NCBI RefSeq assembly: GCF_023195885.1
Contig: NZ_JALPKO010000006.1
Location: 153,034 to 217,033, forward strand
From: Methylonatrum kenyense
Lineage (GTDB): Bacteria; Pseudomonadota; Gammaproteobacteria; Nitrococcales; Aquisalimonadaceae
Reading direction: 5' to 3'
DNA length: 64,000 bases
Shown here piece by piece: positions 20,278 through 29,905 of this stretch (positions within the stretch are counted from its first letter, which is position 1; each line of letters opens with the position of its first letter). The notes under the pieces were generated by a model. The model saw only the letters and a program-made list of their open reading frames with translations, was not told the DNA's origin and made no database searches. The translations under genes and the position numbers were made by a program.

Positions 20278-20527
20278 CGTCCAGTCGCTCTCCGGCGGAC
20301 CCTCGTGGTGACCGGAACAGGCTCATGGGTGTTCAGCGGCAAAACGCTGTCGCATTCCCGCGCCTGCAGCCGTGCGTCAGCGTACCCCCGGGGCGGCGGG
20401 ATTGTCTCAGCAGATCCCTGCCAGCGCCACTCCAGCGCGCAACTTTTCTACACTGATTCGAGGGACAACATGAACGTTGCCCCCGGATACCTGGCCCGAT
20501 TCTGCCAGGCTACGGCCAGGGACGGTC

Positions 20528-22729
20528 ATGCCTGCCTTGCTGCTTGCCTTCGCTACCGGCCTGCTCCTGGTGCACCTGTTGCCGGTGCTGCCATCGCCAT
20601 GGATTGGTGCAGGCCTGTTACCATTGCTGCCATTCCGGCATCACCGGGTGATTCGGCTTTCGATGGCGGTGTTGGCCGGACTTTTTGCCGGCATCCTGGT
20701 GCTGCAACCACAGGTCGCGGCCTGGCAGATTCCCGCCTCGCAATGGGGCGGTTCGGCTGTCAGTGGCAGTGTTGTCAGTATCCCACGACTGCGCGGCGAA
20801 TCGCTGGAGTTTCAGTTTCGACCGGACCGCACCGCAGTGACGCCGGAGCGTGCGCGGATTCTTGTCCGCTGGTATCGCCCCTCCGTCGATGTCCCGGCAG
20901 GGTCCCGTTGGCAACTGGACCTGCGCACGCGTTCCACCGCCGCGCCACGGAATCCGGGCGGCGTCGATATGGAGCGCTACTGGCGTTCACAACGGTTGGC
21001 GGCCATCGGCTCGGTACAGACCAACTCCGACAACCGCCAATTGGCACCACCTCGTGGGCTGCACGCCTGGCGCCAGCAACTCGGCGAAACGCTGCGACAC
21101 CGCATCAGTCGGACGGACGGCAGCGCCCTGGCGGTTGCCCTGCTGGTCGGTGACCGCCAGCACCTGTCGCCTGACCTGCGTGAGACCCTGATCGTCACCG
21201 GCACTGCCCATCTGATCGCGATCTCCGGCCTGCACGTCGGCCTGGTGGCAGCCGCGGTCTGGGCCGTGGCCGCCGCGCTCTGGCGCTTCCTGCCAGTGTT
21301 GCCGGGCAGGGTCCCGTGCCACCTCGCAGGTGTTCCCCCGGCCCTGCTGGCTGCGGGCGGGTATGCGGCCCTGGCAGGCTTTGCCCTGCCCACGCAGCGC
21401 GCGCTGATCATGCTCTGCCTGGCCATGCTGCTGCTTGCCGCACGCCGTTTGCGCGCGAGCTGGGCGATCCTCTTGACGGCATTCTGTCTGGTCCTACTGT
21501 TGGACCCCCTCGCGCCACTCAGCCCCGGCCTCTGGCTGTCCTTCGGCGCGGTACTCAGCCTCTATCTGCTGCTTGCCGACCGACCGCTGCCGCCAACGGC
21601 ATGGCAACAGTTCCTGCGCGTGCAGGTCGCGCTCCTGTTCGCCTTGCTGCCTCTGACCCTGTTCTGGTTCGGGCGCATTGCCTGGCTGTCGCCGCTCGCC
21701 AACCTTGTGGCCGTGCCGCTTGTGGGCGGCCTGGTGGTGCCGTTGTTGATGCTTGGCGCCGCGCTCGGCCTGATCTGGGACGCCGGCGGCACCTTTCTGC
21801 TGCAATGGGGCGCGTGGCTGCTGGAACTGCTGGTGTCCACGCTAACAATGTTGCAGGGCTGGTCGCCCGCGGAACGGCGACCTGGACCGCCCGCATGGTT
21901 GCTGCTGCTGGCATTGCCAACTGCGCTCGCGCTGCTGCTGCCGTTGGGGCTGGTCCGCCGTCTCGCCTTGCTGCTGATCCTGGCCGTGCCTGTCAGCTGG
22001 CAGGCACCGGCGCCGCCATCGGGCCAAGCCCGCGTTACCGTGCTGGATCTCGGACATGCGCACGCGAGCATTGTCCGCACACGTCGCCATGCATTGCTTT
22101 TCGATGCGGGGCATCGACATCAGGCGGTCATTCTGCGGAGTGCGCTTCGGCAGCAGGGCATTTCCGCCCTGGACCGTCTGGTCGTCAGCAATCAGCGCGC
22201 CGGCAGCGAAGGTGGTCGCGAGCGGCTGACCCTGCCGGTGGAATCCGGCGTCGGCCATGGTTTCGACCGGGCCTGTGGCGAGGTTGATGCCTGGCACTGG
22301 GATGGCGTGGATTTCCGTTTTCTTGACCCTGGCGCGGGGAATGATTGCCTGCTCCGGGTCACGGCAAGCGGGGAGCGTCTGCTGCTGGCGCACGGCACAG
22401 AGCAACCCATCACGAGCCATGTTCATTCCCTGGCTGCACCCCGGATCGACTGGCTGGTGCTTCCGGCCCACGGTCATCGACAGGGTTTGCCGCAAGGTGG
22501 GGAAACCGGCCTGTCACCGATCGCTGCCATCGTTCCCGTGGACAAGCGCAATCGGTTCGGACTACCGCACGCCGAAGTTCGGGAACACTGGCAGGCCCGC
22601 GGCTCCCGCTTGCTGACAACCGGCGAGCGCGGCGCCATCACGCTGCAGCTGGGATCCGGGCGGACCGTCCGCGCCAGTCGCGACGCGGACCGCGCCTGGT
22701 GGCGGTCGCGGTCAGGGCAACCGGAGTGA
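20528..22729 (+). CDS. comEC: ComEC/Rec2 DNA-uptake channel protein with degenerate C-terminal domain
   Basis: Inner-membrane channel for single-stranded DNA in natural transformation; 733 residues. An N-terminal OB-like domain is followed by the Competence domain with HLIAISGLHVGL near residue 235, many helices (FALPTQRALIMLCLAMLL, PLAPLSPGLWLSFGAVLSL) and a C-terminal beta-lactamase-like domain. In that last domain the metal-binding HxDxDH motif is replaced by SNQRAGSEGG, and later His/Asp positions also differ, so nuclease activity looks lost. ATG 20528 has AGGGA 6 bases upstream; TTG 20477 is an alternative. Confidence 0.9.
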   Translation: MPALLLAFATGLLLVHLLPVLPSPWIGAGLLPLLPFRHHRVIRLSMAVLAGLFAGILVLQPQVAAWQIPASQWGGSAVSGSVVSIPRLRGESLEFQFRPDRTAVTPERARILVRWYRPSVDVPAGSRWQLDLRTRSTAAPRNPGGVDMERYWRSQRLAAIGSVQTNSDNRQLAPPRGLHAWRQQLGETLRHRISRTDGSALAVALLVGDRQHLSPDLRETLIVTGTAHLIAISGLHVGLVAAAVWAVAAALWRFLPVLPGRVPCHLAGVPPALLAAGGYAALAGFALPTQRALIMLCLAMLLLAARRLRASWAILLTAFCLVLLLDPLAPLSPGLWLSFGAVLSLYLLLADRPLPPTAWQQFLRVQVALLFALLPLTLFWFGRIAWLSPLANLVAVPLVGGLVVPLLMLGAALGLIWDAGGTFLLQWGAWLLELLVSTLTMLQGWSPAERRPGPPAWLLLLALPTALALLLPLGLVRRLALLLILAVPVSWQAPAPPSGQARVTVLDLGHAHASIVRTRRHALLFDAGHRHQAVILRSALRQQGISALDRLVVSNQRAGSEGGRERLTLPVESGVGHGFDRACGEVDAWHWDGVDFRFLDPGAGNDCLLRVTASGERLLLAHGTEQPITSHVHSLAAPRIDWLVLPAHGHRQGLPQGGETGLSPIAAIVPVDKRNRFGLPHAEVREHWQARGSRLLTTGERGAITLQLGSGRTVRASRDADRAWWRSRSGQPE

Positions 22730-22862
22730 GCCGATCCTGCCAAGACCGCGGGCTCCGCGCAGCATGCGCCACGGCCCGCGCAGATCTGTGACCTCATCAG
22801 CGTTTCCCTTTCCGAAGATGCGTATCATCTGCCTCAGGCAATTCGGGGACGAGGAGACCTCT

Positions 22863-23495
22863 GTGTGGGAACTGATCGCCGCAGGCGGCTGGTTGATGGT
22901 ACCAATCCTGATCTGTTCGGTGTTCGCCATGGCCATCATCGGCGAACGGTTCTGGACGCTGCAAAGTCATCGCATCATCCCCAGGCACCTGGTAGCCCGT
23001 AGCTGGAGTCTCGTTCGCGACCGGAAGGTGAACTCCGACGAGGTCCTGCGCCTGCGCGAGGACTCGCCGCTGGGACGGGTACTCGCCGCAGGCCTGGTGC
23101 ACATGCACCAGAGCCGCGAAGTGATGATGGAGGCCATCGAGGACGCCGGCCGCCACGAAGCTCACGGCCTGGAACGTTTCCTGAACAGTCTCGGTACGAT
23201 TGCCGCGGTAACGCCATTGCTCGGGCTGCTGGGCACCGTGATCGGCATGATCAAGGTCTTTAGCGCCATCACCACACAGGGCGTGGGCAACGCGCCGGCA
23301 CTGGCGGGTGGCATCTCCGAAGCCCTGATAACGACCGCGGCCGGATTGACCGTGGCAATCCCGTCGCTGATCGCCTATCGCTACTTCAGTGGCCTGGTCG
23401 ACAAGTACGTCGTTGCCATGGAACAGGATGCGCTGAAACTGGTGGAGGCAATGCAGGCCCAGCGCCCGGCAGCGGGGCAGGGTGGGGCGCGGTGA
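22863..23495 (+). CDS. exbB: ExbB/TolQ-family proton channel subunit
   Basis: MotA/TolQ/ExbB proton-channel protein; with ExbD it energises TonB or a similar periplasmic partner. It is 210 residues from GTG 22863, which has GAGGAG 5-6 bases upstream; longer in-frame starts exist at 22818 and 22764. Three transmembrane helices: LMVPILICSVFAMAIIGERF, then GTIAAVTPLLGLLGTVIGMI, then EALITTAAGLTVAIPSLIAY. The TPLLGLLGTV motif lines the channel. Overlaps exbD by four bases. Confidence 0.92.
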   Translation: MWELIAAGGWLMVPILICSVFAMAIIGERFWTLQSHRIIPRHLVARSWSLVRDRKVNSDEVLRLREDSPLGRVLAAGLVHMHQSREVMMEAIEDAGRHEAHGLERFLNSLGTIAAVTPLLGLLGTVIGMIKVFSAITTQGVGNAPALAGGISEALITTAAGLTVAIPSLIAYRYFSGLVDKYVVAMEQDALKLVEAMQAQRPAAGQGGAR

Positions 23496-23914
23496 ACCTG
23501 CGGGGACGCCGGAACCGGGAACCGGAAATCAACCTGACTCCACTGATCGATGTGGTTTTTCTGATGTTGATCTTCTTCATGGTCAGCACCACCTTCCAGC
23601 ATGACGCCGATCTGTCGATCCAACTGCCCGAGGCCGGCATTGAAACGGGTCCCCGCGAGGCCACGACCATGCATCTCAGCATCAGCGCCGACGGTGAATA
23701 CGCCCTGGATGGACGCATTCTTGCCGACGGCAGCCGCGAGACGATTGTTCGCGCCCTAGAGCAGGCCAGGGAAGAAGATCCCGAGCGGCATCTGATCGTC
23801 CGTGCCGATGCCCGCACGCCACACCAGAACGTTGTCCGTGCGATGGAGGCAGCGGGTCTGGCGTCGATCTCCCGCCTGTCGTTTGCAACCCTGCAAGGCG
23901 ATGGCTCCGAGTAG
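23492..23914 (+). CDS. exbD: ExbD/TolR-family biopolymer transport protein
   Basis: A 140-residue single-pass inner-membrane protein. The basic N-terminus (NLRGRRNREPEINLTPLID) leads into the helix VVFLMLIFFMVSTTF, with the conserved proton-carrying Asp in LIDVVF. The periplasmic part has the usual ILADGSRETIVRAL and VVRAMEAAGLASIS pattern. GTG start at 23492 overlaps the exbB stop. In related genomes this exbBD pair precedes lpxK and is linked to envelope functions. Confidence 0.93.
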   Translation: MNLRGRRNREPEINLTPLIDVVFLMLIFFMVSTTFQHDADLSIQLPEAGIETGPREATTMHLSISADGEYALDGRILADGSRETIVRALEQAREEDPERHLIVRADARTPHQNVVRAMEAAGLASISRLSFATLQGDGSE

Positions 23915-23968
23915 GCTGTCGAAGCGGAGAAGCGCGACCGTGGCCGCAGCCCAGGGAAATTGTGCGGC

Positions 23969-24958
23969 ATGACGGGCATCCCGGATTTCTGGCTGAGACG
24001 GGGGCTTGCGGCTTACCTGCTGTGGCCGCTGGCACTGCTGTTCCGGGCTGTCGTCGGCCTGCGTCGCCTTGGCTTCCAGTCAGGGCTGTTCCGTTCCCAA
24101 CGCCTTCCGGTGCCCGTGATCGTGGTCGGCAACATCTTTGTCGGTGGCACCGGCAAGACACCCCTGGTGCTCTGGCTGGCGGAAACGCTCCGCGCACGCG
24201 GTCGACGGCCGGGCATCGTGACCCGCGGTTACGGCGGCAGCGCCAGCAGCTGGCCGCAAGCGGTTACGGCACAGAGCGACCCAGCGCAGGTTGGTGACGA
24301 GCCCGTACTGCTGGCCCGCCGCAGCAGTTGTCCGGTCATGGCCGGACCGGACCGGGTCGGCTCGGGCCTGGCGCTGATCGAACACCACGGCTGTGATTGC
24401 CTGATTTCCGACGACGGCCTGCAGCACTATGCGCTGCAGCGTGATCTCGAAATCGTGGTGATTGACGGCAAGCGCGGTCTGGGAAACGGTTTCCTAATGC
24501 CGGCCGGGCCGCTGCGGGAGCCGCCTGCCAGACTGCGCTCCGTGAACCTGCTGTTGTCCAATGGCGGACCATCCGCGTGGACCGCGCACCATTTCAGCCT
24601 GCGGCTGGATAGCGCCCGCCAGCTCGTGGACGGCGGAACAGGCCGTGCGCTGACTGATTTCGCCGGACAGGAGGTGCATGCGGTGAGTGGAATCGGCAAT
24701 CCCCAGCGATTCTTCGACGCCCTCCGTACCAGCGGCATAAAGGTCATTCCGCATGCGTTTCCCGACCATCACCCGTTCCGCTCGGCCGATCTGGAGTTTG
24801 CCGACGGGCATCCGGTACTGATGACAGAGAAGGACGCGGTAAAATGCGAGCCGTTCGCCAAGGCCCATTACTGGGTGGTGCCTGCCCGGACCGAGCTTTC
24901 CACGTCAACCCGGCAGACCCTCGAGGCCTGCCTCGAGCATTGCCTGAGCAGCCGATGA
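23969..24958 (+). CDS. lpxK: Tetraacyldisaccharide 4'-kinase LpxK
   Basis: Phosphorylates the 4' position of the lipid A disaccharide on the inner leaflet of the inner membrane. It has 329 residues. An N-terminal membrane-associated helix (LAAYLLWPLALLFRAVVGL) is followed by the P-loop GNIFVGGTGKTPLVLWL near residue 56. Then come TRGYGG, DEPVLLARR, the DDGLQHY motif, and FPDHHPF/MTEKDAVK near the C-terminus. ATG 23969 preferred, with AGGGA upstream; TTG 23960 possible. Overlaps kdsB by four bases (ATGA). Confidence 0.96.
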   Translation: MTGIPDFWLRRGLAAYLLWPLALLFRAVVGLRRLGFQSGLFRSQRLPVPVIVVGNIFVGGTGKTPLVLWLAETLRARGRRPGIVTRGYGGSASSWPQAVTAQSDPAQVGDEPVLLARRSSCPVMAGPDRVGSGLALIEHHGCDCLISDDGLQHYALQRDLEIVVIDGKRGLGNGFLMPAGPLREPPARLRSVNLLLSNGGPSAWTAHHFSLRLDSARQLVDGGTGRALTDFAGQEVHAVSGIGNPQRFFDALRTSGIKVIPHAFPDHHPFRSADLEFADGHPVLMTEKDAVKCEPFAKAHYWVVPARTELSTSTRQTLEACLEHCLSSR

Positions 24959-25716
24959 CCGAATTCCTGACTGTGATACCCGCCCGCTATCAGTCCTCGC
25001 GTTTTCCCGGCAAACCGCTCGCCGTGCTGGCCGGAAAGCCGATGGTGCAGCATGTCTGGGAGAAGGCCCGTGCCAGTGGCGCCAGTCGCGTGCTGGTTGC
25101 GACCGATGACGACAGGATCAGGGCGGCCTGTGAGAGCTTTGGCGCCGACGTCATGCGGACAGCGGCCCACCACCGTTCAGGCACGGACCGTCTCGCGGAA
25201 GTGGTCGAGCGGCTGGCGCTGCCGGATTCGACCATTGTGGTGAACCTCCAGGGTGATGAACCACTGATGCCGCCGGGTCACATCCGTCGCGTGGCGGATC
25301 TCCTGGTGGAGCACAACGATGCCGAGATGAGCACCTTGCTGCTGCCCATGCAGGGACCGGTAACGAACTCCTCCGCCAACACGGTCAAGGCAGTCACCGA
25401 CCGCCGCGGCTACGCCCTGTACTTCAGCAGGGCACCGATTCCCTGGCCGCGGGAGCTCGCCGGAACTGACAAGCCCGCGACGCCGAGCTGGCATCGGCAC
25501 CTCGGTATCTACGGCTACCGAGCCGGATTTCTGCGGCGTTACCCGGACCTGGCCGTGTCCGAACTGGAGCGTCTCGAATCGCTGGAACAGTTGCGTGCGC
25601 TGGATCATGGCATCCGTATAATCACCGGGACCGTCGCCCAGGATGGCGGGCCGGGCATCGACACACCCGAGGACCTGCATCGGGCTCAGGTTCTTCTGAC
25701 AACTGCCGATACCTAG
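24955..25716 (+). CDS. kdsB: CMP-KDO synthetase KdsB
   Basis: Activates 3-deoxy-manno-octulosonate with CTP for lipopolysaccharide core synthesis. It has 253 residues. IPARYQSSRFPGKPLA opens the nucleotidyltransferase fold; VATDDDRI, HRSGTDRLAEV, NLQGDEPLMPP, YFSRAPIPWPR and HLGIYGYR are diagnostic, as is the C-terminal GIDTPEDL. Its start lies in the lpxK stop, so the two lipid A/LPS genes are coupled. Confidence 0.97.
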   Translation: MTEFLTVIPARYQSSRFPGKPLAVLAGKPMVQHVWEKARASGASRVLVATDDDRIRAACESFGADVMRTAAHHRSGTDRLAEVVERLALPDSTIVVNLQGDEPLMPPGHIRRVADLLVEHNDAEMSTLLLPMQGPVTNSSANTVKAVTDRRGYALYFSRAPIPWPRELAGTDKPATPSWHRHLGIYGYRAGFLRRYPDLAVSELERLESLEQLRALDHGIRIITGTVAQDGGPGIDTPEDLHRAQVLLTTADT

Positions 25717-25846
25717 GTGTGGCGTCCGCCACCCGGATCCACGATCTGCCCGGATCGGCCCGTTCCCGCAATGCCGACAGCGGATTGGGCACCGCCGTTT
25801 ACTGGTAGACTCGGCACCTTTGACGAGGCTATCGGGAGTAATCTAA

Positions 25847-26341
25847 GTGTCGGATCAGGATTTTGTGCGTGTGTTGTTCGTCTGCATGGGCAATATCTGC
25901 CGCTCGCCGACGGCCGAGGGCGTATTTCGCCACAGGGTCCGGAATGCCGGCCTGGCGGATCGAATCGAAACCGATTCAGCCGGCACACACGGCTACCATA
26001 TCGGAAAGGGACCGGACCAACGTTCGCAGGCGGAAGCACGAAACCGCGGGATTGACCTCAGCGACATACGCAGCCGCCGGGTAAAGGCAAGTGATTTCAG
26101 TTATTTCGACTGGATTCTTGCGATGGATCGGGAGAACCTGTCGATCCTCGAATCGGAGTCCCCTGACGCCGAGCGGCACAAGCTGCACCTGTTTCTCAAG
26201 TTCGCGCCGGATCTTCCGGAAGAGGAAGTGCCGGATCCGTATTACGGCGGTGAACGGGGATTCGTTCACGTCTTCGACTTGATCGATGCGGCTGCCGAGG
26301 GGCTGCTGGATACGATACGTCGGCAACATGGCTTGAGGTAG
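25847..26341 (+). CDS. Low-molecular-weight protein tyrosine phosphatase
   Basis: A 164-residue cytoplasmic phosphatase. The active-site loop VCMGNICRSPTAEGV (C-x5-R-S) is at residues 13-20, DSAGTHGYHIG follows, and the general acid Asp is in VPDPYYGG near residue 127. Such enzymes often dephosphorylate tyrosine kinases of polysaccharide export, or sugar phosphates; no partner is visible here. The start is GTG at 25847. In Pseudomonas the same position (kdsB-ptpA-murB-rne) includes murB, which is missing from this window. Confidence 0.92.
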   Translation: MSDQDFVRVLFVCMGNICRSPTAEGVFRHRVRNAGLADRIETDSAGTHGYHIGKGPDQRSQAEARNRGIDLSDIRSRRVKASDFSYFDWILAMDRENLSILESESPDAERHKLHLFLKFAPDLPEEEVPDPYYGGERGFVHVFDLIDAAAEGLLDTIRRQHGLR

Positions 26342-26363
26342 CGGCCAGTAACATCAGCGCGGT

Positions 26364-26396
26364 ACGGGGGTGCCTCACCGAAAGCGGTGCCCCCGT
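26364..26396. terminator. Hairpin between convergent phosphatase and rne genes
   Basis: ACGGGGG pairs with CCCCCGT, and an inner CACCG-AAAG-CGGTG stem sits inside with a 5-base bulge. It lies between two convergent stops; no T-run, so strength is uncertain. Confidence 0.4.
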
Positions 26397-26434
26397 CGCC
26401 ACCGCGGGGAACACCATCTCGACGATTACCCTGA

Positions 26435-29380
26435 TCAGCCCGATTTACCCTCACGATGCCTTTCGTCCGGCGCTTGCTGTTCCGATTCATCGGTCGCGGC
26501 CGGTCCGGTATCCCCGTCCTTACCGGATTCTGCCGCCACGCCGGCCGTCCCGGCTTTCGAGGGTTTTTCCGGCTCCACCGAATCCAGGCCCTCTTCACGC
26601 GCCTCCTCCGCAGTTGCCTCCTGCAACGGCTGCCAGGCCCTGGGTGCGGCGTCCGCGCCAGCGGTGGATATCTCCTCTGCGCCGCCTGTGGTTTCGGTCT
26701 CGCCGCTCTCGGCCGCCGATTTCGCCTGCTGCTCGGTCGATGCCGTTTCCACCGTCTCGACGGCAGCACCCGCGGAGTCGGAAACCGGCTTCTGCGGCGT
26801 CTGCGCGGCGGACGATTCAGTGACAGACTCCGACGATTCCGCGGCCTTACGGCTACGTCTGCGCCTCGGCTTGGGGCTCGCCTGCGTGTCGTCCGCGGAT
26901 GTCTGCGGGGCAGCTTGCTCCGGTTCCGGACTCTCAGAGTCGGTGCGGGATGCCTTGCTGGACGCCTCCGCCTTGTCCGCTGCCGGGATGCGCGGCCGAC
27001 CGCTGCGCATTCGAGGGTCCTGCTGTTCCTCGGCGGCCGCAGTTTTCTTTGCCTCCTCGGGCTGTGCCTGCTGATCGTCTGCGGATCCGCCGGCTGGCTT
27101 TGATTTCGCTCCCTTCGCGGAAGGTTTTGCGGACCCGGCCTGCTCGGATTTCGCTGCGGTATCGGACCCGGAATCCTGGCTGGATTCGGCGGTGGCATCC
27201 TGCTCCGGATTCCGCGCCTCCGTGGACTGGCCCTCGGCATTCTGTCCGCCGCGTCGCCGGCGACGCCCACCGCGACGACCCCGACGGCTGCGTCCGCCAC
27301 CCTGCGCGCCTTCGGCATTTTTCTGTTCACCGGCAGCAGCCTGCGTCTGCTTGGCGTTTCCTTCGGTATCGGTCTTTTCTGCTGCGGGATCGGCTTTCTT
27401 GTCCGTCTTCGCAGGCCCGCCCTTGCGCGCGTCGGTGGCGCGACTTTCCTCATCCGAGGCACTGGCGCCACGCCCACCGCGCCGGCGACTGCGTCCGCCG
27501 GAACGGCGGCCGTTACCCGCGCCCGACTGCTGGCCGGCGCGCCGACGCCGTTGCCCACCATCGCTGCCAGACTGTTCCGATTCGCCATCCTTGTCACCGG
27601 CGGTGTCGGCGAGGCGCTCACTTTCAGCGGTGTCGGGCGAGAACAGGGAACTCATCCAGCGGAAGAATCCACGCACGCCACCATCCGTCGTCGTGGCGCT
27701 GGTCGCCGGGCTGGTGGCGGCGGCTGCGGCCTTGGTCGGAGCCGGTTTCTCCGAGGGCTCGGCAATGGTCGGCGCCGGTTCCGTACTCACCGAAAGGGCA
27801 CTCACTGCCGGTGCCTCGGCACGCGGCCGCTCGCTGACCTGGGCGAGGGTGCTGGTATCACCGGCTTCGTCGGTTGCCAGCAGGTAGCTACTGTCATCCG
27901 CGGAGTCGTCGTCACCGCGCACCCGCTGCACCGAGTAATGCGGTGTCTCCATGGTCTTGTTCGGAACAAGCAGGATCTGCACGCGGTGGCGTTGTTCGAT
28001 TTCCGTCACCGCATCGCGTTTTTCGTTCAGCAGGAACGTGGCGACATCGACCGGCAGCTGCGCCATGACCTTGGCCGTCTTGTCCTTCATCGCCTCTTCC
28101 TCGACAAGGCGAAGAATCGACAGGGCAAGGGATTCCACACTGCGGATCGTGCCCTGGCCACTGCAGCGCGGGCAGACTTCCTGACTAGCCTCACCCAGAG
28201 AGGCACGTAGCCGCTGACGCGACATCTCCAGCAGCCCGAAGCGGGAAATGCGGCTGAGTTGAACCCGCGCGCGGTCCATTTTCACTGCCTCGCGCAGGCG
28301 GTTCTCGACGTCGCGCTGGTTGCGATTCGGCCCCATGTCAATGAAATCAATCACGATCAGGCCACCAAGGTCGCGCAGGCGGAGTTGCCGGGCGATCTCC
28401 TCGGCCGCTTCCAGATTGGTATTGAGTGCGGTTTCCTCGATATCGCTGCCCTTGGTGGCTCGCGCCGAGTTGATATCGATGGAAATCAGAGCCTCGGTGT
28501 GATCAATGACGATCGCGCCGCCCGATGGCAGCTGCACCGTCCGCTCGAAGGCGGATTCGATCTGGCTTTCGATCTGGTAGCGGGTGAATAGCGGTACCGT
28601 GTCCTGATACAGCTTCAGTTTGTTCAGGTTGTACGGCATCACCTGCCGCACGAAGTCCTGCGCCTGCTGGAACACGCCCGGGTCGTCGATCAGGATTTCG
28701 CCGGTATCGGCCCGCAGGTAGTCCCGCAGGGCTCGGATGATGACGTTGCTCTCCTGGTAGATCAGGAAGGGAGCACTGCGCTCTTCGGCGGCCTTGTTGA
28801 TCATCTCCCAGAGTTGCAACAGGTAGTTCAGATCCCACTGCAATTCTTCAATGTTCCGGCCTACACCGGCAGTGCGAACGATGAGGCCCGCACCCTCCGG
28901 CGTCTCGAGCTGACGCAGGGCTTCGCGGATCTCGTCGCGTTCCTCGCCCTCAATCCGGCGTGAAACACCACCGGCGCGCGGATTGTTGGGCATCAGCACC
29001 AGGTAGCGGCCGGCCAGGCTGATGAAGGTGGTGAGCGCGGCGCCCTTGGTGCCACGTTCTTCCTTGTCCACCTGCACCACGACTTCCTGGCCCTCGCGGA
29101 TCACGTCCTTGATGCTGGCCTTGCCGTTGCTGCCGCTGCCTTCAGCGTAATAGCTGCGGGCGATTTCCTTGAAAGGCAGGAACCCGTGCCGTTCGGAGCC
29201 GTACTGTACAAAGGCCGCTTCAAGGCTCGGTTCAACCCGAGTGATCTTGCCCTTGTAGATATTGGACTTTTTCTGCTCCCTGGACGGGGTTTCGATGTCT
29301 AGATCATAGAGCTTCTGGCCGTCGACCATTGCCACCCGCAGCTCTTCCGGCTGGGTGGCGTTTATCAGCATTCTTTTCAT
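26435..29380 (-). CDS. rne: Ribonuclease E
   Basis: Main endoribonuclease of RNA decay and rRNA/tRNA processing, scaffold of the degradosome at the inner membrane. It has 981 residues. The catalytic half starts [17 protein letters not shown] and has an S1 domain ([19 protein letters not shown]). The metal-binding Asp residues are in [10 protein letters not shown] and VIDFIDM, and the Zn-link is CPRCSGQGT near 405. From about residue 530 the protein is disordered and rich in Ala, Glu, Gln and Arg clusters ([14 protein letters not shown]), typical of the scaffold part. ATG 29380 has AGGA 7 bases upstream; the open frame before it is unconserved. Confidence 0.96.
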   Translation of the reverse strand: MKRMLINATQPEELRVAMVDGQKLYDLDIETPSREQKKSNIYKGKITRVEPSLEAAFVQYGSERHGFLPFKEIARSYYAEGSGSNGKASIKDVIREGQEVVVQVDKEERGTKGAALTTFISLAGRYLVLMPNNPRAGGVSRRIEGEERDEIREALRQLETPEGAGLIVRTAGVGRNIEELQWDLNYLLQLWEMINKAAEERSAPFLIYQESNVIIRALRDYLRADTGEILIDDPGVFQQAQDFVRQVMPYNLNKLKLYQDTVPLFTRYQIESQIESAFERTVQLPSGGAIVIDHTEALISIDINSARATKGSDIEETALNTNLEAAEEIARQLRLRDLGGLIVIDFIDMGPNRNQRDVENRLREAVKMDRARVQLSRISRFGLLEMSRQRLRASLGEASQEVCPRCSGQGTIRSVESLALSILRLVEEEAMKDKTAKVMAQLPVDVATFLLNEKRDAVTEIEQRHRVQILLVPNKTMETPHYSVQRVRGDDDSADDSSYLLATDEAGDTSTLAQVSERPRAEAPAVSALSVSTEPAPTIAEPSEKPAPTKAAAAATSPATSATTTDGGVRGFFRWMSSLFSPDTAESERLADTAGDKDGESEQSGSDGGQRRRRAGQQSGAGNGRRSGGRSRRRGGRGASASDEESRATDARKGGPAKTDKKADPAAEKTDTEGNAKQTQAAAGEQKNAEGAQGGGRSRRGRRGGRRRRRGGQNAEGQSTEARNPEQDATAESSQDSGSDTAAKSEQAGSAKPSAKGAKSKPAGGSADDQQAQPEEAKKTAAAEEQQDPRMRSGRPRIPAADKAEASSKASRTDSESPEPEQAAPQTSADDTQASPKPRRRRSRKAAESSESVTESSAAQTPQKPVSDSAGAAVETVETASTEQQAKSAAESGETETTGGAEEISTAGADAAPRAWQPLQEATAEEAREEGLDSVEPEKPSKAGTAGVAAESGKDGDTGPAATDESEQQAPDERHREGKSG

Positions 29381-29905
29381 AAAATTCCTGTCTCCGACGC
29401 TCGACCCTGCCACGCCGGCATCCGTCCAGCGGCGACCCTGTAGGGAAAACCGCCGACCCAGGCATTAGAACGGCTCCAGCCACCGCATCGGGCGCTGACA
29501 CAGTGTGTGCGTCGCGCCAAATCAGCAGTTGCAGGAGCAGCATCCGGAGTGGGGACATGGGAGCGTCCAATGTAGCCGACCCAGGGGCCGGCATTTCCAA
29601 AAAAGAGTGTCAATCGCACATGCGACTGACCCGTAAACCGTGTCTAGCGCGCCACGCGATCCGTGAGTCCGGGGGCGCGAATTTCCGCCGGCACAATTTG
29701 GCTACCCTGATCCGGAACATTCGGCGGACCGCCATTCCGGTAACAAAAAGCGATTGAGGTACCCCGCACCTGCGGCCCGAGGATTATAGCGACGATATTG
29801 TGGTGCATCAATTGCCCCAGCGGTGTGTTGGCAGTGGGCGCAAAAGCTGTCCTGGCCTGCAGAAACGGCCTGCCCGAAAAGCGGTCAAGGCCTGCTCGGG
29901 CTGGT
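29381..29905. other. Divergent intergenic region between rne and rluC
   Basis: 525 bases with no convincing gene. In E. coli and relatives the matching region holds a long rne leader that RNase E itself cleaves for autoregulation; the length here allows the same, but I cannot align structures. A GGTATGAT sequence at 29902-29909 resembles an extended -10 and overlaps the proposed rluC start. A small TCGCA-CA-TGCGA inverted repeat lies near 29616. Confidence 0.4.

Noticed and set aside
26266..28210. Frames on both strands over the RNase E C-terminal region
   Set aside because: They are shadows of the low-complexity Arg/Ala/Glu-rich scaffold part of rne and change composition with it.
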